From: Diaminobutyricibacter sp049994905
GTDB lineage: Bacteria > Actinomycetota > Actinomycetes > Actinomycetales > Microbacteriaceae
Reading direction: 5' to 3'
Length of the DNA stretch: 64,000 nt
Assembly (NCBI RefSeq): GCF_049994905.1
Contig: NZ_CP188258.1
Span: 682,001-746,000 of the forward strand
This document shows positions 1-7,894 of the stretch, piece after piece. Under the pieces are notes generated by a model. It had not been told where the DNA came from. It made no database searches and saw only the letters and a program-made list of their open reading frames with translations. The translations under genes and the position numbers were made by a program. The first letter of the stretch is position 1. The number at the start of each line of letters is the position of its first letter.

Positions 1-441
1 TCGGGTGCTGTTCCGTTCGCGGTGACCTTCGACGCAGGCGGGCACCTGGTCGTCGCCGAGGCCGGAACCAACGCGGTCGCGACGTTCAGCATCCAGGCCG
101 ACGGCACCCTCGCACTGGTCGCACAGGCCGCGACGGGCCAGGCCGCGACCTGCTGGATCGCTGGAACCGGAGCATCCCTGTTCGCCTCGAACGCTGGAGG
201 CAACAGCCTTTCCGGCTTCCGTGACGTCGGCACCGGGTCGCTCGTAGCGCTCGGCAACACGCCGACCGACGTGGGAACGGTGGATGCGGCGGTCTCCGGA
301 GACGGCAACTTCCTCTACGTGCAGACCGGCAAGGCGGGCATCGTCGACGCGTTCCGGATCGGGGCGGGCGGCAGCCTCACCGCGGTCGGCTCGGTCGTCG
401 TGCCCAACGGTATCGGCGGGGAGGGAATCGCAGCCCTTTAA
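1..441 (+). CDS. C-terminal part of a lactonase-type beta-propeller protein (5' truncated)
   Basis: The reading frame is open from the first base, so the gene begins upstream of the window and only the last 146 codons are seen. The translation shows repeated beta-propeller blade strands of the type GGHLVVAEAGTNAVATFSI, ADGTLALV and DGNFLYVQTGKAGIVDAFRI. This is the pattern of the seven-bladed 6-phosphogluconolactonase/YncE-like lactonase family. The visible part has no membrane segment. Whether the full protein is a secreted lactonase-like propeller or an intracellular lactonase cannot be decided from this fragment. A strong hairpin 12 bases after the stop probably ends its transcript. Confidence 0.75.
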   Translation, partial: SGAVPFAVTFDAGGHLVVAEAGTNAVATFSIQADGTLALVAQAATGQAATCWIAGTGASLFASNAGGNSLSGFRDVGTGSLVALGNTPTDVGTVDAAVSGDGNFLYVQTGKAGIVDAFRIGAGGSLTAVGSVVVPNGIGGEGIAAL

Positions 442-452
442 GGCGCGGATCC

Positions 453-508
453 GAGGGGTGCGAAAAGTGGCGTTCGCCAGCGCGTTCAGACCACTTTCCG
501 CACCCCTC
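453..508. terminator. Intergenic hairpin, palindrome family 1 copy a
   Basis: Arms GAGGGGTGCGAAAAGTGG (453-470) and CCACTTTCCGCACCCCTC (491-508) pair at 17 of 18 positions around a 20-nt loop. It lies 12 nt after the propeller stop codon and 36 nt before the deaminase gene. There is no clear T-tract. The core AAGTGG...CCACTT recurs at 5530-5584 and 5632-5689. Confidence 0.6.
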
Positions 509-544
509 ATAGGTGTTCGCCCCGCCCGGTGGGAGGATCGTGCC

Positions 545-1567
545 ATGACCGAGCCCGACCTCTTCTCCCTGCCGAAGGCCGAACTGCACCTGCACATCGA
601 GGGCACGCTGGAGCCCGGCCTCGCGTTCGAACTCGCCGACCGCAACCGCATCCCTCTGCCATTCGAATCGGTCGACCACCTCGCGTCCCAGTATGACTTC
701 ACGAACCTGCAGTCGTTCCTCGACCTGTATTACGCCACGATGAACGTTCTGCGGACCGAAGACGACTTCGCCGAGCTGACCCGCCGCTACCTGAAGCGCG
801 CGACCGAGCAGGGTGTGCGCCACGCCGAGATCTTCTTCGACCCCCAGGCGCACGTCGCGCGCGGGGTGCCGTTCGAAGCGATCGTCGACGGGATCGGTGC
901 GGCGCTCGCCGAAGCGGCCCGCGACCAGGACGTGTCGGGCGGCCTCATCCTGTGTTTCCTCCGCGACCACTCGGTCGACAGTGCGCAGAACATCCTCACC
1001 GCCGCACTCGACCGCGTCGACAGCCTGATCGGCGTCGGACTCGACTCGGCGGAGGTCGGCTACCCGCCATCCCTTTTCGCGGCGGTTTTCGACCGGGCCC
1101 GCGCCGCCGGCCTGCACGCCGTCGCCCACGCCGGCGAGGAGGGCCCTGCCTCATACATCAGCCAGGCCCTCGACGTGCTGCAGGCCGAGCGCATCGACCA
1201 CGGCATCCGTGCCGTCGACGACCCCAGGCTGGTCGAGTTCCTGGCCGAGGAAGAGATCGCGCTCACCGTCTGCCCCCTGTCGAATGTGCGGCTCCGTGCC
1301 GTGCCCGACCTGGCCGCGCATCCGCTTCGCGCCCTGATGGATGCGGGCGTGCGCGTCACGATCAACTCAGACGACCCGGCGTATTTCGGCGGCTACATCG
1401 GCGACAACTTCGTGGCGGTCAGCGATGCGCTCGGGCTCACCGCCCTCGAAGCGATGCGGCTCGCGCAGAACTCGGTCGAAGCGGCTTTCGCTCCGCTCGA
1501 CCGCAAGGTCGCGCTGTTGCACGAGATCGATGGATGGGCGAAGCAGGCGGGCGTTCCGCTCACCTGA
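545..1567 (+). CDS. ade: Adenine deaminase, adenosine/adenine deaminase family type 2
   Basis: The 340-residue zinc amidohydrolase should convert adenine to hypoxanthine, or possibly adenosine to inosine. Metal and catalytic motifs are visible: HLH at 15-17, HAGEE at 195-199 (catalytic Glu198), DHG around His219 and SDDP at 275-278. The N-terminal PKAELHLHIEGTLEP and the sequence DDPAYFGGY match the type 2 subfamily, whose bacterial members act on adenine, rather than the E. coli Add type (INTDDP). That makes adenine the likelier substrate. Start: ATG at 545, in the context GGGAGGATCGTGCC-ATG; longer in-frame extensions have no family similarity. The cytosine deaminase and base permease downstream run convergently, giving a base-salvage cluster. 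Confidence 0.88.
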   Translation: MTEPDLFSLPKAELHLHIEGTLEPGLAFELADRNRIPLPFESVDHLASQYDFTNLQSFLDLYYATMNVLRTEDDFAELTRRYLKRATEQGVRHAEIFFDPQAHVARGVPFEAIVDGIGAALAEAARDQDVSGGLILCFLRDHSVDSAQNILTAALDRVDSLIGVGLDSAEVGYPPSLFAAVFDRARAAGLHAVAHAGEEGPASYISQALDVLQAERIDHGIRAVDDPRLVEFLAEEEIALTVCPLSNVRLRAVPDLAAHPLRALMDAGVRVTINSDDPAYFGGYIGDNFVAVSDALGLTALEAMRLAQNSVEAAFAPLDRKVALLHEIDGWAKQAGVPLT

Positions 1568-1582
1568 CCGGCGGCGCGGCCG

Positions 1583-2071
1583 TCACTCCTCGCCGATGTC
1601 CTCATTCCAGAGCGTCGGGTTCGCCTCGATGAACGCGCCCATCATCGCGATCAGTGCCGGGTCGTTGACGATGGTCAGGTCCACGCCGTTCTCGGCCAGC
1701 CAGTCCTGGCCGCCGAGAAAGCTGCGGTCGTCGCCGACGATGATCCGTCCGATACCGAACTGGCGCACGAGGCCGGAGCAGTACCAGCACGGCGACAGGG
1801 TGGTCACCATGACGGTGTCGCGGTAGCTGCGCTGGCGGCCGGCGTTGCGAAAGGCGTTCGTCTCGGCGTGCATGGACGCGTCGCCGTCCTGCACCCTGCG
1901 GTTGTGCCCGCGGCCCAGCAGGCGGCCGTCTGCTGTGAACAGCGCAGCGCCGATCGGGATGCCGCCCTCGTCGGCGCCGAGCCGGGCCTCCTCTGCTGCG
2001 ATCGACAGTTTCTCCGCATCCGTCGGATACAGCATCTCGGATGGCGTGAACCGCCCGCCCGCGTCGCTCAC
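1583..2071 (-). CDS. Cytosine deaminase of the fungal (Fcy1-like) CDA fold
   Basis: This 162-residue cytidine-deaminase-fold protein has the zinc site HAE at 68-70 and PCWYC at 94-98. Its overall pattern (IAAEEARLGADEGGIPIGAAL, LGRGHNRR, TTLSPCWYCSG and the C-terminal EDIGEE) follows yeast cytosine deaminase Fcy1, not the amidohydrolase CodA of E. coli. The expected reaction is cytosine to uracil plus ammonia. The start ATG overlaps the stop of the permease gene by 4 nt, so both are made from one transcript with the permease first. Uracil could then be used by the upp product encoded further along. A general nucleoside or guanine deaminase is the alternative. Confidence 0.85.
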   Translation of the reverse strand: MSDAGGRFTPSEMLYPTDAEKLSIAAEEARLGADEGGIPIGAALFTADGRLLGRGHNRRVQDGDASMHAETNAFRNAGRQRSYRDTVMVTTLSPCWYCSGLVRQFGIGRIIVGDDRSFLGGQDWLAENGVDLTIVNDPALIAMMGAFIEANPTLWNEDIGEE

Positions 2072-3522
2072 GCTACGTCGTCCGCCGCGTCGACACCCAC
2101 CACGACGGTCGGGGCCCCGGCGAACGGAGCGCCGAGTTTCACCTTGAACGCCCGGAAGAGCACCCAGTACAGAACGCCGGCGAGCAGGAAACCGACCAGC
2201 GGCGTGAGGTCGCCGATCTGCGGCGCCGCCTTCGCGATGAGCCCGATGTACAGCACCTGGTTGGAGAACAGCCAGATCGAGATGACACCGGCGACGACGA
2301 GCGAGATCGCGCCGGCCGGGTTACGGTACTTCGCGTGGTCGGGCACGATGCTGGCGATCTCCGTGCCGCGGCGCAGCAGGCGGTCGGTGAGCACGATGCC
2401 GAGCCACGGGGCGATCCAGTAGGCGATCACCAGCAGGAAGTTCTCGTAGTTGGTGCCGGCGTCGGCCAGGGCGCTCCAGGCGATGAAGAAGCCCAGCACG
2501 CCGAAGCCGAGTGCGACGATCGCCCGGCGCAGCCGGAACGGGATCTTGATGCCGGCAGCGAGGAACGACATCGCGCCGGAGTAGATGTTGAGGGCGTTGG
2601 CGGCGATGGCGCCGATGGCGATCGCCAGGAGGGTCAGGTCGCGCACGACGACCGGCATGCTCGCGGTGAACGAGCCCGTCGGGTCCGACATGTTGAATCC
2701 GGCGATCGTGGCTGCCGCGGCCCCAGCGGCCATCAGGACGATGCAGCTGATGAAGTTGCCGAGGCCGGCGGCCCAGCCGATCGCCTTCGCGCTGGCGTTC
2801 GCCGGGAGGTAGCGGCTGTAGTCCGACGCGTAGGGGTTCCAGCCGGCGGCGTAGCCGAACGCGGCAGCCGCGGTGAGGGTGAACCCGGCGAAGCTGAACC
2901 CGCCGCCCTTGACCGGGCCGGCGATGTTGGCGTGCATGAAGATCGTGATGGTCGCAACGAGGAAGATCGCGCCGAGCACGTAGCTCGCGTAACGCTCGAA
3001 CACCTGCACGAGGTCGTGGCCGATGAACGCGACGAGCACTTCCACGACGACCACGATGAGAAGGGCCAGCACTGTCGACATGCCGGTGAGGGTGGCGAGG
3101 GCGAAAGCTCCGCTGACCGAGTTGACGGCGAACCAGCCGAGGCCGGCCATCACGGTGTTGAGAGCGCTGGGCAGGATGTTTCCGCGGCTGCCGAAGGCCG
3201 TGCGCCCGATGACCATCTGGGCGAGCCCCTCGCGAGGGCCCCAGGTGGAGAGGATGCCCTGGGTGAGAGCGCCGAGCGCTGTGCCGAAGGCGAGGGCGAG
3301 CATCGCCTGCCAGAACCCGAGGCCGAAGATGGCGATCGCGAGGACTCCGACGAAGATGGTCGCGAACTCGAGGTTCGGGGCCGACCAGGTCGCCAGCAGC
3401 TGCCAGGGCGACCCGTGACGCCTCTCGGAGGGGATCGCCTCGATGCCACCGGACTCGATGGTTGCGGCGCTGGAGCGGGGAGCGGTGGCGGTTGCGGCGT
3501 CTGTCGCCGAGGCGTTGGTCAT
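2068..3522 (-). CDS. NCS1-family purine/cytosine permease
   Basis: A 484-residue integral membrane protein with about 12 hydrophobic segments. Features of the nucleobase:cation symporter-1 family are visible: an N-terminal cytoplasmic stretch (about 1-45), then SAPNLEFATIFVG, and a central AAGWNPYASDYSRYLP. It should import cytosine or purines with H+ or Na+. It is the first gene of a two-gene operon with the Fcy1-like deaminase (ATGA overlap), which favours cytosine as substrate. Start: ATG at 3522, preceded by TATAGT six bases upstream, so the transcript may be leaderless. A Ser/Ala/Thr-rich N-terminus before residue 30 is not conserved in the family. Confidence 0.9.
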   Translation of the reverse strand: MTNASATDAATATAPRSSAATIESGGIEAIPSERRHGSPWQLLATWSAPNLEFATIFVGVLAIAIFGLGFWQAMLALAFGTALGALTQGILSTWGPREGLAQMVIGRTAFGSRGNILPSALNTVMAGLGWFAVNSVSGAFALATLTGMSTVLALLIVVVVEVLVAFIGHDLVQVFERYASYVLGAIFLVATITIFMHANIAGPVKGGGFSFAGFTLTAAAAFGYAAGWNPYASDYSRYLPANASAKAIGWAAGLGNFISCIVLMAAGAAAATIAGFNMSDPTGSFTASMPVVVRDLTLLAIAIGAIAANALNIYSGAMSFLAAGIKIPFRLRRAIVALGFGVLGFFIAWSALADAGTNYENFLLVIAYWIAPWLGIVLTDRLLRRGTEIASIVPDHAKYRNPAGAISLVVAGVISIWLFSNQVLYIGLIAKAAPQIGDLTPLVGFLLAGVLYWVLFRAFKVKLGAPFAGAPTVVVGVDAADDVA

Positions 3523-3534
3523 GTCGGAACTATA
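3520..3534 (-). promoter_or_regulatory. Promoter -10 of the permease-deaminase operon
   Basis: On the minus strand, TATAGT (3534-3529) is followed by six bases (TCCGAC) and the ATG start. This spacing would place the transcription start at the start codon. No clear -35 hexamer is seen. Confidence 0.5.
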
Positions 3535-3602
3535 GGTTCGACCGGGCCTTCAGGGGAACACGCGCGGCCGATTTCACAAGACGTTTACAAAGGGGGACGG
3601 GC

Positions 3603-3631
3603 GCGGGGTGCGCACGCTCTGCGCACCCCGC
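3603..3631 (-). terminator. Hairpin terminator after the HesB-like gene
   Basis: A perfect 11-bp stem, GCGGGGTGCGC and GCGCACCCCGC with a 7-nt loop, lies six bases beyond the stop codon of the HesB-like gene. No T-run follows, so it would be an intrinsic-like GC hairpin typical of actinobacteria. Confidence 0.6.
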
Positions 3632-3637
3632 CGTCCG

Positions 3638-3922
3638 TCAGTCGGCCAGCCCGATCGCGAAGCTGACCGAACCGCGTTCGTCGAGCGTCGCATCCAGCAC
3701 CTTGTCGTCGAGGGCGACGGCCGCGGCCGGCTCGAGGAACACCCGCGCGCCCTCACTTTCGACGACGAGGTCCAGCGGTTCGGGGGCTTCGGCCACGCCC
3801 ACCGAGAACGCTGTGTTCTCGGCGTTGGTGCTGCTGATGCGCAGCCCGGTGTCTTCGCTGCCGGGTACCTGTGCAGCCAGGGTCTTGACGATCTCGTTCG
3901 CGTTCTCAGTCAGGGTGAGCAT
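3638..3922 (-). CDS. HesB/IscA-like protein without the cluster-binding cysteines
   Basis: This small 94-residue protein resembles the A-type iron-sulfur carrier (HesB/IscA) fold: an N-terminal helix (LTENANEIVKTLAAQ), a LRISST strand, and a later VVESEGARVFLEP segment followed by LDDKVLDATLDE. Family members normally carry three cysteines, one near residue 35 and a CxC near the C-terminus. This sequence contains none, so it cannot bind a cluster in the usual way. Such Cys-free homologues are known as HesB-family proteins in actinobacteria; their role is unknown. It has its own ribosome binding site (GGAAG) and a strong hairpin after the stop, so it is probably monocistronic. Confidence 0.7.
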   Translation of the reverse strand: MLTLTENANEIVKTLAAQVPGSEDTGLRISSTNAENTAFSVGVAEAPEPLDLVVESEGARVFLEPAAAVALDDKVLDATLDERGSVSFAIGLAD

Positions 3923-4027
3923 GCTCTTCCTTCCGGTTGGCGTTCAGAAGTCAGCTACGTTTCCCCACCTCGTGCTGCGTCTCAACCCCGAACGCCCGAT
4001 TGCCAGCGAGTTCACACGAACCTGCGC

Positions 4028-4591
4028 TCATACGTCCGCGGTCTCTGTCGCCTCGAGTACAGAGACGAACTGCTTGTCGAATTCGGGCAGGTCGTCGGGC
4101 TTGCGGCTGGAGACCAGCACGAACGGGCCCTCGTCGAGAACGACCTCCCGGTCGATCCAGTGAGCTCCGGCGTTTCGGTAGTCGGTCTGCAGGCTGGGCC
4201 AGCTGGTGAGGGTGCGATTGCCGACCAGGGCCGCCTCGATCAGCACCCAGCCGCCGTGGCAGATGACCCCGATGGGCTTTCCCGCCTCGGCGATCCCTGT
4301 GACGAACTCGACGGCGTCCTCCTGCGTTCGCAGTGCGTCCCCGTTGGCGACCCCGCCGGGCAGCATGAGCGCGTCGAAGTCGCCCGGCGACGCGTCGGCC
4401 AGGGTCACGTCGACGTCGAAGGTGTCAGCGCGGTCGAGGTGGTTGAACGCCTGCACGGTGCCCGTGTCCTTCGACACGAGCACGGGGGTGCCACCGGCGT
4501 CCAGCACCGCCTTCCACGGCTCCACGAGTTCTGCTTGTTCGATTCCTTCGCCGGCGACGAGGAACGCCACCGTCCTGCCTTCGAGTGACAT
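4028..4591 (-). CDS. PfpI/DJ-1 superfamily class I glutamine amidotransferase-like protein
   Basis: A 187-residue single-domain protein of the PfpI family. The nucleophile elbow is GVICHGGW with Cys111 and His112, and the preceding FDALMLPGGVANGD is the typical PfpI glycine-rich loop. N-terminal TVAFLVAGEGIEQAEL matches the family start. Members have been described as general stress proteins, deglycases or chaperones (YhbO/YajL type); the exact activity is not predictable. It is transcribed divergently from the aldo/keto reductase gene with 81 nt between the starts. Both families deal with reactive carbonyls, which may explain the pairing, but that is inference. Confidence 0.85.
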   Translation of the reverse strand: MSLEGRTVAFLVAGEGIEQAELVEPWKAVLDAGGTPVLVSKDTGTVQAFNHLDRADTFDVDVTLADASPGDFDALMLPGGVANGDALRTQEDAVEFVTGIAEAGKPIGVICHGGWVLIEAALVGNRTLTSWPSLQTDYRNAGAHWIDREVVLDEGPFVLVSSRKPDDLPEFDKQFVSVLEATETADV

Positions 4592-4672
4592 GTCGAGCCC
4601 TTTCCCTTCGTTCCTGTTGTCGCGTCAATCAGTACGCCCCGCTGCGCCTGGCGCAAGGGGCAGAATGGACGA

Positions 4673-5497
4673 ATGGCCGGCGTTCCCTCGATCCAACTCA
4701 ACGACGGAAACACCATCCCGCAGCTGGGGTTCGGTGTGTACAAGATCGCGGATGCCGGCGCAGCGGATGCGGTCGAGTTCGCGCTCGAGACCGGCTACCG
4801 CCACATCGACACGGCCGCCTTCTACGAGAACGAACGCGGCGTCGGCGACGGCGTCAGGCGCAGCGGCCTCGCCCGGGAAGACGTGTATGTCACGACGAAG
4901 GTGTGGTGGACCGATAACGGGTACGACAGCACTCTGCGGTCGTTCGACGCCAGCCTCGAACGGCTCGGCTTCGACTATGTCGACCTCTATCTGATCCACT
5001 GGCCGGCGCCGGCACACGACCGCTACGTCGAGACCTGGCGTGCGCTCGAGAAACTGGCCGCCGAGGGTCGCATGCGATCCATCGGGGTCGCGAACTTCCA
5101 CATCCACCACCTGGAACGGCTCGCCCGCGAGACCTCCACCGTGCCTGCGCTCAACCAGGTGGAGCTTCACCCGTGGCTGCAGCAGAGGGATGTGCGCGCC
5201 TACGACGCAGAACACGGCATCGTGACCGAGGCGTGGTCCCCTCTCGCCCGCGGCCGCATCCTCGACAACGAGCCGCTCGCGCGCATCGCAGCCCGACATG
5301 GGGTCTCGCCGGCGCAGGTCGTGATCCGCTGGCACCTGCAGATCGGCAACGTCGTCATCCCGAAGTCGCAGACGCCCACGCGCATCCGCGAGAACTTCGA
5401 GGTGTTCGGGTTCACGCTCGACGACGACGACCTCGCCGTGATCGCGACCCTCGACTCCGGCTATCGCACGGGCAAAGACCCCGACGACCTCGGCTGA
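4673..5497 (+). CDS. Aldo/keto reductase (2,5-diketogluconate reductase-like)
   Basis: A 274-residue NADPH-dependent (beta/alpha)8-barrel reductase. The catalytic tetrad is visible as Asp46 and Tyr51 (GYRHIDTAAFYENE), Lys76 (VTTKVWW) and His109 (LIHWPAP). The C-terminal cofactor-binding stretch VVIPKSQTPTRIRENFEVF is complete. Length and motifs match the AKR5-like group that reduces small aldehydes, ketoses and 2,5-diketo-D-gluconate. Start: ATG at 4673, with CAGAAT six bases before it. Two hairpins of a shared family separate it from the convergent oligopeptidase gene. Confidence 0.9.
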   Translation: MAGVPSIQLNDGNTIPQLGFGVYKIADAGAADAVEFALETGYRHIDTAAFYENERGVGDGVRRSGLAREDVYVTTKVWWTDNGYDSTLRSFDASLERLGFDYVDLYLIHWPAPAHDRYVETWRALEKLAAEGRMRSIGVANFHIHHLERLARETSTVPALNQVELHPWLQQRDVRAYDAEHGIVTEAWSPLARGRILDNEPLARIAARHGVSPAQVVIRWHLQIGNVVIPKSQTPTRIRENFEVFGFTLDDDDLAVIATLDSGYRTGKDPDDLG

Positions 5498-5529
5498 CCG
5501 TGGGCGTGCGCGTGCGCGTGCCCTGCAGC

Positions 5530-5584
5530 GAGAGGTGCAAGAAGTGGCCTGAACTGCATCCGAAACCCACTTCCGGCACCTTTC
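5530..5584. terminator. Intergenic hairpin, palindrome family 1 copy b
   Basis: Arms GAGAGGTGCAAGAAGTGG (5530-5547) and CCACTTCCGGCACCTTTC (5567-5584) pair at 15 of 18 positions. It sits between two convergent genes and probably ends the aldo/keto reductase transcript. Confidence 0.55.
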
Positions 5585-5631
5585 GTCGCCGCGAGCCGCT
5601 CCGAGCCGCCGCGAGCGGCCTCGAGGCCCTG

Positions 5632-5689
5632 CGAGAGTCGCGAAAAGTGGGCTCCACCCCCAGCAGAAACCCACTTCCGGCGACTCTCG
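5632..5689. terminator. Intergenic hairpin, palindrome family 1 copy c
   Basis: Arms CGAGAGTCGCGAAAAGTGGG (5632-5651) and CCCACTTCCGGCGACTCTCG (5670-5689) pair at 17 of 20 positions. It lies 21 nt beyond the stop of the oligopeptidase gene on the minus strand and shares the AAGTGG...CCACTT core with copies a and b. Confidence 0.55.
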
Positions 5690-5710
5690 TAGGGCACGAC
5701 GCAGGCGCGG

Positions 5711-7855
5711 CTATTCGCCGGTCGGATGCGCGCCCAGGGCATCCACGACCCAGGCGTAGGCGAAGGCACGCTCGCGCCAGGCGTTGTAGCGGCCTGACAC
5801 CCCGCCGTGGCCTGCAGCCATCTCGGTCTTGAGCAGCGCATCCGCCCCCACCTCGCGCAGCTTCGCGACCCATTTCGCCGGTTCGACGAAGTACACACGG
5901 GTGTCGTTGAGGCTGGTCACGGCGAGGATGCGCGGATAGTGCGTCGCGTGCACGTTCTCGAGCGGCGAATACGACCTCATGTACGCGTACACCTCCGGGT
6001 CGTGCAGCGGGTCGCCCCACTCGTCCCATTCCGTCACGGTCAGCGGCAGTGACGGGTCGAGGATCGTCGTCAGCGGGTCGACGAACGGAACCTCTGCAAG
6101 GATGCCCGCGAAATACTTCGGCGCCAGGTTCGCCACTGCGCCCATGAGCAGGCCTCCCGCGCTGCCGCCCTGGGCGACCAGCCGGTCGGGGCTGGTGACC
6201 CCGGTGTCGATGAGGTGCCGCGCCGACTCCACGAAGTCGGTGAACGTGTTGCGCTTGTGCATGAGCTTGCCGTGCTCGTACCACGTGCGGCCCAGCTCGC
6301 CGCCGCCGCGCACATGGGCGATCGCGAAGATGATGCCGCGGTCGAGCAGGCTCAGCCGCGCGATGCCGAAGGTCGGGTCCATGCTGGCTTCGTACGAGCC
6401 ATAGCCGTAGAGCAGCAGCGGCGCCGGCTCGTCGGGGGAGACGAGGTCGCTCCGGTATACGAGCGAGATCGGGATGCGCGTTCCGTCGGCAGTCGTGGCC
6501 CATTCGCGGCGCTGCACGAACAGCGCAGGATCGAACTCGCCGAGCACGGGTTGTCGTCTGCGCATCCGCAGTTCCCTGGTGGAGACGACGTAGTCGTAGA
6601 CGGTCCAGGGCGTCACGAAGCTGCCGTACCCGAGGCGCAGGGTCGGCTGTGTCCATTCCGGGTTGCCGCCGGTGCCGACGGTGAAAAGCTCCTCGTCGAA
6701 GGCCAGCTCGTGCAGCCGGTCGTCGCCCGCGCCGTTCTCTGCGGGCACCGCCGCGACGGCGACACGTGTCAGCCCGTCGCGCCGGTATTCGACGGCGATG
6801 AAGTCGCGGAACGCGTCGACGGATTCGATGCGCACCTGCGGGTTGTGGGGGATGAGCACCCGGCGATGCCCTTGCGGGTCGCCGGCGGGAACGCTCACCA
6901 GTTCGAAATTGACGGCGTTCTCGTTGTGCACGATGAGCAGGCGGTCGACTCCGGCGACCACAGCATGCTCGACGTCGTATTCGATGCCCTCGCGTCGGGG
7001 CCAGACGACGCGGAATTCGCCTGTCGGGTCGTCCGAACGGAGCAGCCACGTCTCGCTCGTGATGTTCGACCCGGCTTCGATGACGAGGAAGGCGCGGCTG
7101 CGCGTGAGACCGACGCCGACCGAGTACTTCTCGTCGGGTTCGTAGAACACCCGGTCGTCATCCGCCGACCCGTCGGGCGCCGGTCCGGCCCCGACAGCGT
7201 GCCGCCAGACCGTGTCCGAGCGCCACGCGTCGTCGACGGTCGTGTAGAAGACGTAACGTCCGCTCGGATCGAACAGTGCGCCACCGGCGGTCCCGTCGAT
7301 GCGGTCGGGAAACTCGACGCCGTCGTCGCTCAGCGAACGGATGCGCACCGTGTACCGTTCGTCGCCTTCGGTGTCGACCCCGAAGAGCAGCCGGGTGCCG
7401 TCGGCGCTGACGTCGAAGCTCCCGAGCGAATAGAAATCGTGCCCTTCGGATTCGACATTGTCGTCGAGCAGGATCTGCTCGCCCGGGAGACCCGACGCCT
7501 TGGCGGCATCGTCGATCACCGGCGGTTCCCAGTCATCGGCGTCGGCTACGGGAACACGGCAGTGGATGCCGTACTGGCTGCCTTCGACCGTGCGCGTGTA
7601 GTACCACCAGCCGCCTTCGCGCGTCGGCACGCTCAGGTCGGTTTCGAGCGTCCGGCCTTTGATCTCGTCAAAGATCTGCTCCCGCAGCGACGAGAGGTGC
7701 TCGGTGCGGGCGTTGGTGTAGGCGTTCTCCTCGTGGAGGTGGGCGAGCACCTCCGGGTCGTCCTTGTCGCGCAACCACTCGTAGTCGTCGATGTACACAT
7801 CACCGTGGTGGATGCGCTCGGTCGGTTTCTTCGCGGCGACGGGAGGGGTGTGCAT
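5711..7855 (-). CDS. ptrB: Oligopeptidase B, S9A family serine peptidase
   Basis: This 714-residue protein follows the prolyl-oligopeptidase plan: an N-terminal beta-propeller (about 60-430) and a C-terminal alpha/beta hydrolase domain. The nucleophile Ser565 lies in GGSAGGLLMG, the Asp in LNDTRV (about 648) and His683 in GHGGVSGRY. The opening HGDVYIDDYEWLRDKDDPEVL is characteristic of oligopeptidase B, which cleaves short peptides after Arg/Lys in the cytosol. No signal peptide is present. Start: ATG at 7855 with TACCCT seven bases upstream, suggesting a leaderless message. A prolyl oligopeptidase specificity is less likely but not excluded. Confidence 0.92.
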   Translation of the reverse strand: MHTPPVAAKKPTERIHHGDVYIDDYEWLRDKDDPEVLAHLHEENAYTNARTEHLSSLREQIFDEIKGRTLETDLSVPTREGGWWYYTRTVEGSQYGIHCRVPVADADDWEPPVIDDAAKASGLPGEQILLDDNVESEGHDFYSLGSFDVSADGTRLLFGVDTEGDERYTVRIRSLSDDGVEFPDRIDGTAGGALFDPSGRYVFYTTVDDAWRSDTVWRHAVGAGPAPDGSADDDRVFYEPDEKYSVGVGLTRSRAFLVIEAGSNITSETWLLRSDDPTGEFRVVWPRREGIEYDVEHAVVAGVDRLLIVHNENAVNFELVSVPAGDPQGHRRVLIPHNPQVRIESVDAFRDFIAVEYRRDGLTRVAVAAVPAENGAGDDRLHELAFDEELFTVGTGGNPEWTQPTLRLGYGSFVTPWTVYDYVVSTRELRMRRRQPVLGEFDPALFVQRREWATTADGTRIPISLVYRSDLVSPDEPAPLLLYGYGSYEASMDPTFGIARLSLLDRGIIFAIAHVRGGGELGRTWYEHGKLMHKRNTFTDFVESARHLIDTGVTSPDRLVAQGGSAGGLLMGAVANLAPKYFAGILAEVPFVDPLTTILDPSLPLTVTEWDEWGDPLHDPEVYAYMRSYSPLENVHATHYPRILAVTSLNDTRVYFVEPAKWVAKLREVGADALLKTEMAAGHGGVSGRYNAWRERAFAYAWVVDALGAHPTGE

Positions 7856-7894
7856 GACTCTCAGGGTACTGCGGGCTCTCCCGGCCGTCGCGGC

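Noticed and set aside
2335..3666. 443-codon plus-strand frame opposite the base permease
   Set aside because: Antisense shadow of a membrane protein; composition is Glu/Gly/Arg-rich without any domain.
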